Of a DNA stretch of 22,155 nt, positions 8,896 through 18,201 are shown piece after piece (within the stretch, counting starts at the first letter, position 1; each line of letters starts with the position of its first letter). Source of the stretch: RSA11 sp965652565. GTDB lineage: Bacteria; Actinomycetota; Thermoleophilia; Solirubrobacterales; 70-9. Where the stretch lies: the NCBI GenBank assembly GCA_965652565.1, contig CBFGWL010000050.1:1-22155 (forward strand), written 5' to 3'. The position numbers and the translations under genes are program-made. The notes beneath the pieces are model-generated. The model saw nothing but the letters and a program-made list of their open reading frames with translations. It was not told the origin of the DNA and made no database searches.

Positions 8896-11340
8896 GTGGA
8901 GCGCGTCGAGCCGCTCAGCCCGGACCAGCTTCGTCGCCGTTGCGACCCGGCAAGCCTGGGATTCGAGACCACGGCCGAGGTCGAGCCGCTCGCGGAGACG
9001 ATCGGGCAGCCGCGCGCCCTGCGCGCGCTGGACTTCGGCTTGGAGATCGAGGCGCCCGGTTACAACGTCTTCGTGACGGGGCCGGTCGGGACCGGCAAGC
9101 GCACGACCGTCGAGAACCACCTGCGTGCGCGGGCGGCCGCCCAGCCCGCAGCCGACGACTGGCTCTATCTGTTCAACTTCGACGAGCCCCGCGAGCCACT
9201 CGCGGTTCGTTTCCCCGCGGGCGAGGGCGGGCGGTTCGCCCAGCGCTTCGGCGAGGTGATCGCCGAGGCCCGTCGGCGAATCCCGGCCGCGTTCGAGAGC
9301 GACCACTACCAGGAGCGCCAGCGCGAGCTGCTCGCGGAGGTCGATCGCAGCCGCGAGGAGGTGATCGGCGAGCTTCGCCAGCGCGCGAACGAGCTGGGGC
9401 TCGCCCTCGAGGTGACGCCCGCCGGGCTCGTCACGATCCCGGTGGTGAACGGACAGCCGGTGCGCCGCGACCAGCTCGCCGCCCTGCCGCCCCCGACGCG
9501 CGCCCGGATCAATGCCGCGCTCGAGGAGCTCGACGAGGAACTGCCGCCCGCGCTCAAGCGCATCCGCGACATCGAGCGAGAGGGAAGGAAGCGCATCGCC
9601 GAGCTTGACCGGGAGGTCGCCCTCTTCGCCCTCGGCGACCTCCTCGACGAGCTCCGCCGCGATTTCTCGCACGTCGAGGCCGCCGGCGCATGGCTCGATC
9701 GCGTCCGGGAGGACCTGGTCTCCAACCTGCAGCATCTGCGCGGCGAGCCCGACGGGGCGCCGCCGATGCCCGCGCCGATGGCGGCGGCGGCGCGTCAGGC
9801 CCGCGAGGCGTTCTTCGGGCGCTATGAGCTGAACGTCCTGGTCAGCCACGCGGGTGACGCCGGGGCGCCCGTGGTCTTCGAGACCAATCCCACGTACTAC
9901 AACGTCTTCGGACGCATCGATTACGAGCCCGTCTTCGGCTCGATGAGCACCGATCATCGCCACATCCGGCCCGGGGCGCTGCATCGGGCGAACGGCGGCT
10001 TTCTGATGCTCGAGGTGCTTGACGTTCTGCGCCAGCCTTTGGTCTGGGACAAGCTCAAGGAGATCCTGAGAACCCGCAGGCTCACCGTCGAGCCACTCGG
10101 CTCCCAGTTCACCGCCTTGCCGATCACCGCGCTCGAGCCCGAGCCGATCGACCTCGACGTGAAGGTCGTGCTGATCGGCCCGCCCCTGGTCTTCCAGCAG
10201 CTGTTCTTGATCGACGAGGACGTCCGCGAGCTCTTCAAGGTGCGCGCCGACTTCGACACACAGATGCCCTGGGAGCCGGACCGCCACCGACATTACGGCG
10301 CCTTCATCGCCAACCGGGTGCGAGAGCACGGGCTGCTCCCGTTCGGCAGCGACGCGGTCGCGCGGCTGATCGAGCACGGAGCGCGCCTCGCCGACGACCA
10401 GACCAAGCTCTCGACGCGCTTCGGCGAGATCGACGACGTGATCTGCGAGGCGAGCCACTGGGCGGCGAAGGAGGCGCGCGAGATCGTCAACGCCGCCGAC
10501 GTGGATCGCGCGATCGACGAGCGGATATACCGCTCGAACCTGGTCGAGGAGCGCATCCGCGAGTTGATCGCGGACGGCACGTTGATGATCGACGTCACCG
10601 GCTCGGAACCGGGTCAGGTGAACGGCCTCTCCGTGCTGGGCCTCGGCGATTATGAGTTCGGCCGCCCGACCCGCATCACGGCGACGACCGCGCTGGGCGA
10701 CGGCGACGTGGTCGCGATCGACCGCGAGGTCGAGATGAGCGGGCCGATCCACGACAAGGGCTTTCTGATCCTCGCCGGCTACCTGGCGCAGCGCTTCGGG
10801 ACCCAGCGCCAGCTTTCGCTGCGCGCGACGCTCGTCTTCGAGCAGAGCTACGAGGGCATCGAGGGCGACTCCGCCTCGTGCGCCGAGCTCATCGCCCTGC
10901 TCACCAGCCTCGCCGGCGTCCCCGTGCGCCAGGGCGTGGCGATCACCGGCTCGGTCAACCAGCGCGGAGCCGTTCAGGCGATCGGCGGTGTGAACGAGAA
11001 GGTCGAGGGCTTCTTCGCCGTGTGCCGGCACGCCGGGCTGACCGGCGAACAGGGCGTCGTGATCCCGAAGGCGAACGCGCGCAACCTGATGCTCCGCGAT
11101 GAGGTCGTCCAGGCCGTCCGGGACGGAAGCTTCTCGATCTGGGCCGTCGAGCACGTCGACGATGCACTCGCGATCCTCACGGGCCGGGAGCCCGGCGAGC
11201 CCGGACCCGACGGGGCCTATCCGAGCGGGACGATCTACGACGCCGTCGTCAAGCGACTGGACGAGCTCAGTGAGCAGCGCCAACGGATCGCCGCCGCGTC
11301 CACGCCGGGGCACCAGCCGGAAACGCAGCAGCCCGGTTGA
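8896..11340 (+). CDS. Lon-like ATP-dependent serine protease (LonB/YcbZ type)
   Basis: A cytosolic AAA+ protease without membrane segments, 814 residues from the GTG. N-terminal AAA part with Walker A GPVGTGKRT (62-70), interrupted by a long helical insertion rich in Glu and Arg (about 125-280), then the second AAA segment with HRANGGFLMLEVLDVL (363-378) as Walker B region and a lid. The C-terminal Lon protease domain carries the Ser-Lys dyad: S659 in EGDSASCAEL and K702 in GGVNEKVEGFF. It lacks the N-terminal substrate domain of classical LonA, so it belongs to the AAA_32 plus Lon_C family (E. coli YcbZ-like). A TTG at 8860 would add 12 residues but overlaps the -35; the GTG fits a leaderless transcript. 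It is convergent with rnj, 9 nt apart. Substrates are unknown. Confidence 0.93.
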   Translation: MERVEPLSPDQLRRRCDPASLGFETTAEVEPLAETIGQPRALRALDFGLEIEAPGYNVFVTGPVGTGKRTTVENHLRARAAAQPAADDWLYLFNFDEPREPLAVRFPAGEGGRFAQRFGEVIAEARRRIPAAFESDHYQERQRELLAEVDRSREEVIGELRQRANELGLALEVTPAGLVTIPVVNGQPVRRDQLAALPPPTRARINAALEELDEELPPALKRIRDIEREGRKRIAELDREVALFALGDLLDELRRDFSHVEAAGAWLDRVREDLVSNLQHLRGEPDGAPPMPAPMAAAARQAREAFFGRYELNVLVSHAGDAGAPVVFETNPTYYNVFGRIDYEPVFGSMSTDHRHIRPGALHRANGGFLMLEVLDVLRQPLVWDKLKEILRTRRLTVEPLGSQFTALPITALEPEPIDLDVKVVLIGPPLVFQQLFLIDEDVRELFKVRADFDTQMPWEPDRHRHYGAFIANRVREHGLLPFGSDAVARLIEHGARLADDQTKLSTRFGEIDDVICEASHWAAKEAREIVNAADVDRAIDERIYRSNLVEERIRELIADGTLMIDVTGSEPGQVNGLSVLGLGDYEFGRPTRITATTALGDGDVVAIDREVEMSGPIHDKGFLILAGYLAQRFGTQRQLSLRATLVFEQSYEGIEGDSASCAELIALLTSLAGVPVRQGVAITGSVNQRGAVQAIGGVNEKVEGFFAVCRHAGLTGEQGVVIPKANARNLMLRDEVVQAVRDGSFSIWAVEHVDDALAILTGREPGEPGPDGAYPSGTIYDAVVKRLDELSEQRQRIAAASTPGHQPETQQPG

Positions 11341-11349
11341 CGAGCGGGA

Positions 11350-13017
11350 TCAGACCTCGACGACGACCGGCAGGACCATCGGCCGCCGGCGCAGGCGCTC
11401 GTAGATGAGCTCGGCCACGGCGTCGTGTACGTCCTGCTGGATCAGGGCGCTCTCGCGCACGCCGTCCTCGGCCGCGTCGGCGACCACGTCACTCACGAGC
11501 TCGCGGAGATCCTCGACGAGCTCGGCGGCCGCTTCGCCCTCGATGAACGGCACGCCGCGGAACATCACCTCGGGCGGCGCGACGGCCTCGCCGTCGTCGG
11601 AGGAGATCGTGGCCACCACGATCAGCACCCCGTCGGACGAGAGCGTGCGCCGGTCGCGCAAGGCGACGTCGTTGGGGTCGCCGATGTCCACGCCGTCCAC
11701 GAAGATCATCCCCGCGTGCGTGTCCTCGCCGAAGCGGGCGCCGTTCTCGTCGATGATGAGCGGCAGGCCGTTGCGGCCGCGGAAGATGTTCTCCGGAGCG
11801 ATGCCGACCGCCTCGGCGAGCTCCGCGTGCAGGCGGATGCGCTTGTGATCGCCGTGAAACGGCATCACGTAACGCGGCCGCGTCAGGTTGAGCATCAGTT
11901 TGAGCTCCTCGCGCGAGCCGTGGCCGGAAACGTGGATCGGCGCGTCCGCGGGCGTCACGACGCGCGCGCCCAGCTCGTAGATCCGGTCGATCGTCTCGTT
12001 GACGGCGCGCTCGTTACCGGGGATCGCGGTTGCCGAGAAGATCACCGTGTCCCCCGAGTGCAGCTCGATGTCACGGTGGTCGTTGAAGGCCATGCGGCGC
12101 AGCGCCGACAGCGGCTCGCCCTGGCTGCCCGTGGAGATCGCGATCACCTTGTGGTCGGGGTAATCCTCGATCTCCTTGGGATGGATGATCATGCCCTCGG
12201 GCGCCCGGGCAATCCCAAGGTTCGTCGCGATGTTGAAGTTCTTGCGCATCGAGCGCCCGACCAGGGCGATCTTGCGGTCGAGCCCGACCGCGGCGTCGAT
12301 GACCTGCTGCACGCGATGGACGTTGGACGCGAAGCAGGTGACGATGATGCGCCCCTCGCAGCGCGCGAACTCAGCGGCGAGCGCCGGCCCGACCGTGGCC
12401 TCGGAAGGCACGACGCCGGGGCGATCGGCGTTCGTCGAGTCGCCGCAGAGGCACAGCACGCCCTCCGAGCCGAGCTCGGCGAGGCGCGCGATGTCCGCCG
12501 GCCGGCCGTCGATCGGCGTCTGGTCGAAGCGGTAGTCGCCAGTGACCAGGATCGCGCCGAGCGGCGTGTGCAGAGCGACGGCGCGGGCGTCGGGGATCGA
12601 GTGCGCCACGTGAATGGTCTCGATCTCGAACGGCCCGGCGGTGAACCGCTCGCCCGGCTCGACCACGTTGAGATCGGCGTCGCGGATACGGCGCTCTTCG
12701 AGCTTGGAGCGCACGAGGCCGATCGTCAGCGCCCCGCCGTAGATGGGCGGGCGCACGTTCAGCTCGCGCAACACGAACGGCAGCGCACCCACGTGGTCCT
12801 CGTGGCCGTGGGTGAGCACGATCGCCTCGATGTCGTCCGCGCGCTCACGCAGCGACGTGAAATCGGGCAGCACGAGGTCGATGCCCAGCATCTCCGAGGT
12901 CGGGAACATGAGGCCGGTGTCGACGAGCACGATGCGCCCGTCGAGCTCAAAAGCGCTCATGTTCTTCCCGATTTCGCCGAGCCCCCCGAACGGGAGGATG
13001 GTCACGCTTGAACTCAC
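11350..13017 (-). CDS. rnj: Ribonuclease J
   Basis: Metallo-beta-lactamase/beta-CASP ribonuclease with 5'-to-3' exonuclease and endonuclease activity in mRNA decay and rRNA processing; 555 residues, full length. Seen: the zinc motif HGHEDH (residues 70-75), further ligands H139 (VAHSIPD), D161 (TGDYRFD) and H388 (PFHGD), the beta-CASP signature region with VGRSMRKNF (253-261), and HVSGHG (362-367) involved in 5'-phosphate binding. The GTG start at 13017 overlaps the dapA stop as GTGA, so it is translationally coupled. The dapA-rnj pair is a hallmark of actinobacterial genomes. It is the last gene of the long minus-strand run and faces the Lon-like gene without a visible terminator between them. 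Confidence 0.97.
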   Translation of the reverse strand: MSSSVTILPFGGLGEIGKNMSAFELDGRIVLVDTGLMFPTSEMLGIDLVLPDFTSLRERADDIEAIVLTHGHEDHVGALPFVLRELNVRPPIYGGALTIGLVRSKLEERRIRDADLNVVEPGERFTAGPFEIETIHVAHSIPDARAVALHTPLGAILVTGDYRFDQTPIDGRPADIARLAELGSEGVLCLCGDSTNADRPGVVPSEATVGPALAAEFARCEGRIIVTCFASNVHRVQQVIDAAVGLDRKIALVGRSMRKNFNIATNLGIARAPEGMIIHPKEIEDYPDHKVIAISTGSQGEPLSALRRMAFNDHRDIELHSGDTVIFSATAIPGNERAVNETIDRIYELGARVVTPADAPIHVSGHGSREELKLMLNLTRPRYVMPFHGDHKRIRLHAELAEAVGIAPENIFRGRNGLPLIIDENGARFGEDTHAGMIFVDGVDIGDPNDVALRDRRTLSSDGVLIVVATISSDDGEAVAPPEVMFRGVPFIEGEAAAELVEDLRELVSDVVADAAEDGVRESALIQQDVHDAVAELIYERLRRRPMVLPVVVEV

Positions 13018-13916
13018 GCTGTCCCCGTAGCCAGAATCCCGCGGGCCGCCAGCGCCGCCTGGACCCGCGCCCGCTCCTCATCCGTCGCCGGCACCATCGG
13101 CAGGCGCAGGCGGCCGTCGGCGAGCACGCCCGTGAGCTCCAGGGCGGCCTTCACGGGGATCGGATTCGTCGTCACGCCGAGCGCGGCGTACACGTCGCGC
13201 AGCTCGGCGTCGAGCCCTCGCGCGCGGTCCCAGTCTCCCGCCAGCGCGGCTTCATAGACAGCGCGCATCTCGTCGCCGATCACGTGGGAGGCGACGAGGA
13301 TGCCGCCCTTGCCGCCGAGCTCGAGGCTGCGCAGGAAGGAATCGTCGTTGCCGGCGAGCAGGTCGAGGCCGTCGATCGGCTGCAGCTCCTCGTTGTTCGC
13401 CTGCTTGACAGCGACCACGTTCGGGATCTCGGCCGCCAGCTCCGCGAGGAAGGCCGGCGAAAGGTTCACCACGGTTCGCGAAGGGATGTTGTAGAGCACG
13501 ACGGGCAGCTCGCCCGCGGCCTCGGCGGCCGCCGCGAAGTGCGCCCGCAGGCCGCGCTCGTTCGGCCTGTTGTAGTACGGCGTCACGACCAAGACGCCGT
13601 GCGCGCCGGCCTTACGGGCGCGCTCGGTGAGCTCGACGGTGTGCGCGGTGTCGTTCGAACCGCTGCCGAACAGGATCGTCGCGTCGTCGCCCACCTCGGC
13701 CAGGACGGCGTCCAACAGCGCCAGCTTCTCGTCGTCGGAGAGCGTGGGCGACTCACCCGTCGTCCCGGCCACCACGACGCCGTGCGAGCCGTGCGCGACG
13801 AGGTGACGCGCCAAGGCCCGGGCCGCGGGCACGTCCACGGAGCCGTCGGCGGCGAACGGCGTCGCCATCGCCGTGATCACACCGGAGATCTCGCGCATCG
13901 GCCGATTATCCCCCAT
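13014..13916 (-). CDS. dapA: 4-hydroxy-tetrahydrodipicolinate synthase
   Basis: Condenses pyruvate with aspartate semialdehyde, the first committed step of the lysine/diaminopimelate branch. A TIM-barrel aldolase of 300 residues from the ATG at 13916. Seen: GTTGES (51-56), TPYYNRP (112-118), LYNIPSRT with Y142 and R147, and Schiff-base K171 in VAVKQANN. A second ATG at 13898 (MREISGVITAM, 294 residues) begins closer to the conserved core and has GATAAT 6 nt upstream, suggesting a leaderless internal transcript. Both starts may be used, the longer one from the dapB read-through 11 nt upstream. It is followed by rnj with a 4-nt overlap. Confidence 0.96.
   Translation of the reverse strand: MGDNRPMREISGVITAMATPFAADGSVDVPAARALARHLVAHGSHGVVVAGTTGESPTLSDDEKLALLDAVLAEVGDDATILFGSGSNDTAHTVELTERARKAGAHGVLVVTPYYNRPNERGLRAHFAAAAEAAGELPVVLYNIPSRTVVNLSPAFLAELAAEIPNVVAVKQANNEELQPIDGLDLLAGNDDSFLRSLELGGKGGILVASHVIGDEMRAVYEAALAGDWDRARGLDAELRDVYAALGVTTNPIPVKAALELTGVLADGRLRLPMVPATDEERARVQAALAARGILATGTA
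13905..13910 (-). promoter_or_regulatory. -10-like element inside the dapA start region
   Basis: Minus strand GATAAT (5 of 6 to TATAAT) ends 6 nt before the ATG at 13898, the spacing expected for a leaderless mRNA. No good -35 is visible 17 nt further up. In such GC-rich DNA an A/T-rich hexamer at exactly this place is noticeable, but it may simply encode Asp-Asn. Confidence 0.3.
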
Positions 13917-13927
13917 CGTCCGCTCGC

Positions 13928-14593
13928 TTAGAGGACGTTCTCGAGGCCAACGGTGAACGGGTCGGGAAGATCGGCCACCCGCCGGACGGCGAGCAGGACC
14001 CCCGGCATGAACGAGCGGCGGTCGATCGAGTCGTGGCGGATGGTGAGCGTCTGCCCCTCCCCGCCGAGGATCACTTCCTGGTGTGCGACCAGGCCCGGGA
14101 GACGGACCGAGTGGATCGGTTCGTGCAGGTTCCCGCCGGCCTCGCGGATGAGCTCGGCCGTCAGCTTCGCGGTGCCGGACGGGGCATCGAGTTTGCGATC
14201 GTGGTGCAGCTCGACGATCTCCACCTCCGGCATGTGCTTGGCGGCCTCGGCGGCGAAGCGCATCATGAGCACGGCGCCGATCGCAAAGTTCGGCGCGACG
14301 AGCACGTTGGCGCCGCCGCCCGCGGCGGCCTCGCGCAGCGGCTCGAGGTCGAAACCGGTCGTGCCGACGACCGCGTGGACCCCGGCCTCGAGGCAGGCTC
14401 GGACGTTGTCTGGAGCAGCGTCGGGCGTCGTAAAATCGACGACCACGTCGGCCTCGCCGAGCAGCTCGCCCAGCGCGGTGCCGAGCGCGGGGTCGGCCCG
14501 GCCGGCCAACTCCATGTCCTCGGCACCTTCGACCGCCTCGCAGGTCGTCGCGCCCATGCGCCCGTTCGCTCCGGATACGACTACGCGGATCAC
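13928..14593 (-). CDS. dapB: 4-hydroxy-tetrahydrodipicolinate reductase
   Basis: NAD(P)H-dependent second step of the diaminopimelate pathway. The nucleotide-binding loop GANGRMG is at residues 8-14, VVDFTTPDA at 51-59, VVGTTGF at 75-81, and the catalytic region ELHHDRKLDAPSGTA (128-142) holds H130, H131, K134 and the substrate-binding SGT. At 221 residues it is shorter than E. coli DapB (about 270) or M. tuberculosis DapB (about 245), but all motifs are intact, so the shortening is in loops. The GTG start at 14593 has GAGGTG about 6 nt upstream. The M16 protease ends 22 nt before it and dapA starts 11 nt after it. Confidence 0.96.
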   Translation of the reverse strand: MIRVVVSGANGRMGATTCEAVEGAEDMELAGRADPALGTALGELLGEADVVVDFTTPDAAPDNVRACLEAGVHAVVGTTGFDLEPLREAAAGGGANVLVAPNFAIGAVLMMRFAAEAAKHMPEVEIVELHHDRKLDAPSGTAKLTAELIREAGGNLHEPIHSVRLPGLVAHQEVILGGEGQTLTIRHDSIDRRSFMPGVLLAVRRVADLPDPFTVGLENVL

Positions 14594-14615
14594 AAGCGCA
14601 CCTCAGGGTCCAGCA

Positions 14616-15899
14616 TCAGCCGGCGACGAGGGCCTCGGAAACGGCCCCGGTCGCGGCCCGGAAACGGTCTTCGTCGCGCCCGATGCACGCAGCGGAGAAG
14701 CGCTGCGGGTCATACAACTCGCGCGCGAGCTCGACGACGTCCTCGGCGGTAACCGCCTCGATGCGCTCGAGCATCTCGTCGAGCGACAGGACGGGCAGGC
14801 CGAACAGCACGGCGCGAGCGATACGGGACATACGCGCGGCGCTCGACTCGAGGCTCAGCACCATCCGTCCCTTCACGTGCTCCTTGGCGCGGTCTAGCTC
14901 ATCGCCGGCGATCCCCTCATCGCGCAGCGAGGCGAGCTCGCGGCCGATGATCTCGCACGCCTCGGTGACGTTGTCCTCGCGTGTGCCGACGTACATGGCG
15001 ACGGTCCCGCCGTCGAGGTACTGCTCGGCGTACGAGCCCACGGAGTACGCCAGGCCGCGCTTCTCGCGAACCTCGCGGAAGAGGCGCGAGGAGACCGACC
15101 CGCCGAACGCCGAGTCGAGCACCGAGAGCGCGAAGCGCCGGTCGTCGCCGCGGGCGATGCCCGGAGCGCCGAAACAGATGTGGTATTGCTCGGTGTCCTT
15201 GCTGTGGAAGCGCAGCCGGGGCGTCGGGTCGGGGGTCGCGTCCCCCACGCCCGGATCGCCGCCCGCGGCGGGGCTCAGGAGCCGCTCCGCGAGGTCGCGG
15301 ATGTGCGCGTGATCAACGTGGCCCGCGGCCGCGACGACGAGGTTGCGCCCCGCGTAGCGCTCGCGGTGATACGCCTGGATCTCGGGAACGGGAATCGAGG
15401 CGATCACCTCGGCGTTGCCGATCACGCGGCGGCCGAGCGGATGATCGCCCCAGATCGCCTCGGCGAGGAAGTCGTGGACGCGATCGGACGGCTCGTCCTC
15501 GTACATCGCGATCTCCTCGAGCACGACCTGGCGCTCGGAATCGACCTCCGGGAAGGTCGGCCCGAGCACCATCTCGGCCATCAGATCGAAGGCCCGGTCG
15601 GTGTGCTCGTCGAGGAACCGTGCGTGGACGTGCGTGGACTCCTTGCTGGTCGCGGCGTTGGCCGCAGCGCCCATCCCGTCGAAGAGCTCGGAGATCTCGA
15701 TCGCCGAGTAGCGCTTCGTCCCCTTGAAGAGCAGGTGCTCCAGGAAGTGCGAAACGCCTTCCTGCCCGGGGCCCTCGTCGCGCGAGCCGGTGCGAACCCA
15801 GATCCCGAGGGCGACCGAGCGCACCGAGGGCACGGCCTCGGTGATCACTCGGACGCCGCTATCGAGCTCCGTTAGTTCGACGTTCTCGGGCAGTTCCAC
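14616..15899 (-). CDS. pepR: M16-family zinc protease (PepR/YmxG type)
   Basis: A single-unit inverzincin-type metalloprotease of 427 residues, the usual length of the bacterial M16B family. The inverted zinc motif HFLEH (51-55: ligands H51 and H55, catalytic E54) is intact, and the third ligand is in VLEEIAMYEDEP (Glu128 or Glu129). The second, inactive half contains the conserved EKRGLAYSV region. No signal peptide or membrane segment is seen, so it is probably cytosolic. The GTG at 15899 lies 5 nt after the pnp stop. pnp followed by this protease and then dapB is a conserved actinobacterial order (gpsI-pepR in mycobacteria). The physiological substrate is not known. Confidence 0.93.
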   Translation of the reverse strand: MELPENVELTELDSGVRVITEAVPSVRSVALGIWVRTGSRDEGPGQEGVSHFLEHLLFKGTKRYSAIEISELFDGMGAAANAATSKESTHVHARFLDEHTDRAFDLMAEMVLGPTFPEVDSERQVVLEEIAMYEDEPSDRVHDFLAEAIWGDHPLGRRVIGNAEVIASIPVPEIQAYHRERYAGRNLVVAAAGHVDHAHIRDLAERLLSPAAGGDPGVGDATPDPTPRLRFHSKDTEQYHICFGAPGIARGDDRRFALSVLDSAFGGSVSSRLFREVREKRGLAYSVGSYAEQYLDGGTVAMYVGTREDNVTEACEIIGRELASLRDEGIAGDELDRAKEHVKGRMVLSLESSAARMSRIARAVLFGLPVLSLDEMLERIEAVTAEDVVELARELYDPQRFSAACIGRDEDRFRAATGAVSEALVAG

Positions 15900-15904
15900 G
15901 GTGC

Positions 15905-18181
15905 CTACCGGCGCCGGCCGCCCCGCCCGCGCTCGCGGTCACGCCCGCGGCGGCCACCGCCGTCGAGCCGCTCGCGCTCGCGTCCGCCGCGGCCGTTGCC
16001 GCCGCGGCCGCCACCGCCGCCGCCCATCGTCGGGTCGCCGGTGCCGAGCTTCGAGAGCTCCTGGGGCGACTTGCCCTGGATGGACGGGTCGTCCGAGAGG
16101 CGCAGGCCGATCCGGCCGCGCTCGCGATCGACCTCGACGACCGTGACGTCGATCTCGTCGCCCGAGCTGAGGACGTCCTCGACCGCGTTCACGCGCTCGC
16201 CCGGCTTCACGTTCGAGATGTGAAGCAGGCCGTCGGTGCCCTTGGTGAGCTCGACGAACGCGCCGAAGGTGGTGGTCTTCACGACCTTGCCGGTGAAGCG
16301 GTCGCCGACCTCGGCCTCCTTCGTCATCGACTCGATGCGCGCGATGCAGGCCTCGACCTGCTTGCCCGTGGGCGCGTAGACCCGGACGGTGCCGTCGTCG
16401 TCGATGTCGATCTCGGCCTCGAACTCCTCCTGCATGCCGCGGATCGTCTCGCCGCCCTTGCCGATGACCGCGCCGATCTTCTCGGGATCGATCTTGATCG
16501 ACTCGATGCGCGGCGCGTACGGCGACATCTGCTCGCGCGGCCCGTCGATCGCCTCGGCCATCTTGTCGAGGATGAAGAGACGGCCGCGGCGCGCCTGCTC
16601 GAGCGCGTCGCGCAGGATGTCGAACGTGACGCCGGTGATCTTGATGTCCATCTGCAGGGCGGTGATGCCCTCAGCGGAGCCGGCGACCTTGAAGTCCATG
16701 TCGCCGAGGTGGTCCTCGACGCCGGCGATGTCGGTGAGGACGATGTAGTCGTCGCCCTCCTTGATCAGGCCCATCGCGACGCCGGCGACCGGATCGGAGA
16801 CCGGCACGCCAGCCGCCTGCAGCGCCATCGAGGACGCACACACGGAGCCCATCGACGACGAGCCGTTCGACTCGAGCGTCTCCGAGACCACGCGGATCAC
16901 GTACGGGAAGTCCTCCTCGGCCGGGATCGTCGGCTCAAGCGCCCGCTCGGCGAGCGCGCCGTGCCCGATGTCGCGGCGCTTCGGGCCGCGCATGAACCCG
17001 GCCTCACCCACCGAGTAGGGCGGGAAGTTGTAGTGATGGAAGAAGCGCTTCGACTCCTGCAGGCTCAGGTTGTCGATCTTCATGTCCATCCGCGTCGTGC
17101 CGAGCGCAACGCTCGAGAGGATCTGCGTCTCGCCGCGGGTGAACAGCGCGGAACCGTGCACGCGCGGGGCGACGTCGACCTCGGTCTCGATCGGCCGGAT
17201 CTCGTCCTGGGCGCGCCCGTCGGGACGCTTCTTCTCGACAGCGATCCGCCGCCGGATGATGTCCTTCTCGAGCTTCGCAAACGCCCGCGCGACCTCGGTG
17301 CGGCGCTCGACGGCACCCTCCTCCTCGCTCTCGGGGGCGAGCGCGTCGAGGACCTCCTCCTTGACCGCGTCGATCGCATCCTGGCGCTCGAGCTTCTGCT
17401 GGACCTGGGTCGCCTCGTCGAGCTTCGCGCCGAACTGCGCGCGGATCTGCTCGACCAGGGACTCGTCCACCTGCGGGACCTCGATCTCGCGCTTCGGCTT
17501 GCCGGCCTTCTGGGCCAGCTCGCGCATCGCGCCGGCGATCTTGCGGATCTCGCCGTGAGCGATATCCAGCGCGTCGAGCACCTCGGCCTCGCTCACGAAG
17601 CGGGCTCCGCACTCGACCATCAGGATCGCCTCCTCGGTGCCGGAGACGATCAGGTCCATCTCGAGGTCCTCGAAGTCTTCCTCGCCGGGGTTGACCACGA
17701 AATCGCCGTGCAGCTTGCCGATCCGCACCGCGCCGACGTGCTGGTCGAGCGGGATGTCGGAGACGGCGATCGCGGCGGAAGCGCCGTTCATGGCGAGGAT
17801 GTCGTACGGATGGTCGTGGTCGGCCGACAGCGTCGTCGCGACGAGCTGCGTCTCGTAGTGCCAGCCCTTCGGGAAGAGGGGCCGGATCGGCCGGTCGATC
17901 ATCCGGGCGGTCAGCGTCGCCTTCTCGCCGGCGCGCGCCTCGCGCCGGAAGAACGAGCCGGGGATCTTGCCCACGGCGTAGTGGCGCTCCTCGACATCTA
18001 CCGTCAGCGGCAGAAAGTCAACGTCGCGGAGGTTGCCGACGGTCGCGGTCGAGAGGACCATCGTGTCGCCGGAGCGCACCACCACGGCGCCGCTGGCCTG
18101 ACGAGCCAGCTTGCCGGTCTCAAACGAGATCTCCTTGCCACCGATCTCGACCGAGACACGGCTCACATCGAACATGCTCAT
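15905..18181 (-). CDS. pnp: Polyribonucleotide nucleotidyltransferase (PNPase)
   Basis: Phosphorolytic 3'-to-5' exoribonuclease that also adds 3' tails. Full length, 758 residues: first RNase PH domain (about 10-145), alpha-helical linker, second RNase PH domain (about 325-550) with the phosphate-binding SNGSSSMGSVC (438-448) and catalytic D490 and D496 in EDHLGDMDF, KH domain (556-617, GXXG as GKGG at 574-577), S1 domain (625-697), then a 40-residue Gly/Arg-rich basic tail (719-758) that could aid RNA binding or partner contact. The ATG at 18181 has purine-rich AAGGAA and AGGGA upstream. It has its own promoter candidate at 18250-18278 besides read-through from rpsO, and two leader hairpins. 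The M16 protease follows after 5 nt. Confidence 0.98.
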   Translation of the reverse strand: MSMFDVSRVSVEIGGKEISFETGKLARQASGAVVVRSGDTMVLSTATVGNLRDVDFLPLTVDVEERHYAVGKIPGSFFRREARAGEKATLTARMIDRPIRPLFPKGWHYETQLVATTLSADHDHPYDILAMNGASAAIAVSDIPLDQHVGAVRIGKLHGDFVVNPGEEDFEDLEMDLIVSGTEEAILMVECGARFVSEAEVLDALDIAHGEIRKIAGAMRELAQKAGKPKREIEVPQVDESLVEQIRAQFGAKLDEATQVQQKLERQDAIDAVKEEVLDALAPESEEEGAVERRTEVARAFAKLEKDIIRRRIAVEKKRPDGRAQDEIRPIETEVDVAPRVHGSALFTRGETQILSSVALGTTRMDMKIDNLSLQESKRFFHHYNFPPYSVGEAGFMRGPKRRDIGHGALAERALEPTIPAEEDFPYVIRVVSETLESNGSSSMGSVCASSMALQAAGVPVSDPVAGVAMGLIKEGDDYIVLTDIAGVEDHLGDMDFKVAGSAEGITALQMDIKITGVTFDILRDALEQARRGRLFILDKMAEAIDGPREQMSPYAPRIESIKIDPEKIGAVIGKGGETIRGMQEEFEAEIDIDDDGTVRVYAPTGKQVEACIARIESMTKEAEVGDRFTGKVVKTTTFGAFVELTKGTDGLLHISNVKPGERVNAVEDVLSSGDEIDVTVVEVDRERGRIGLRLSDDPSIQGKSPQELSKLGTGDPTMGGGGGGRGGNGRGGRERERLDGGGRRGRDRERGRGGRRR

Positions 18182-18201
18182 GTATTCCCTTGTTTCCTTC
18201 C

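Noticed and set aside
8848..11313. An 821-codon open frame antisense to the Lon-like gene
   Set aside because: It mirrors the whole sense gene, has no recognised domain and is rich in Arg, Asp, Gly and Leu as expected when a GC-rich gene is read backwards. The sense frame has intact Walker and Ser-Lys motifs.
11341..11349. Terminator between the convergent Lon-like gene and rnj
   Set aside because: Only 9 nt separate the stops and no convincing hairpin with a T run was seen nearby.
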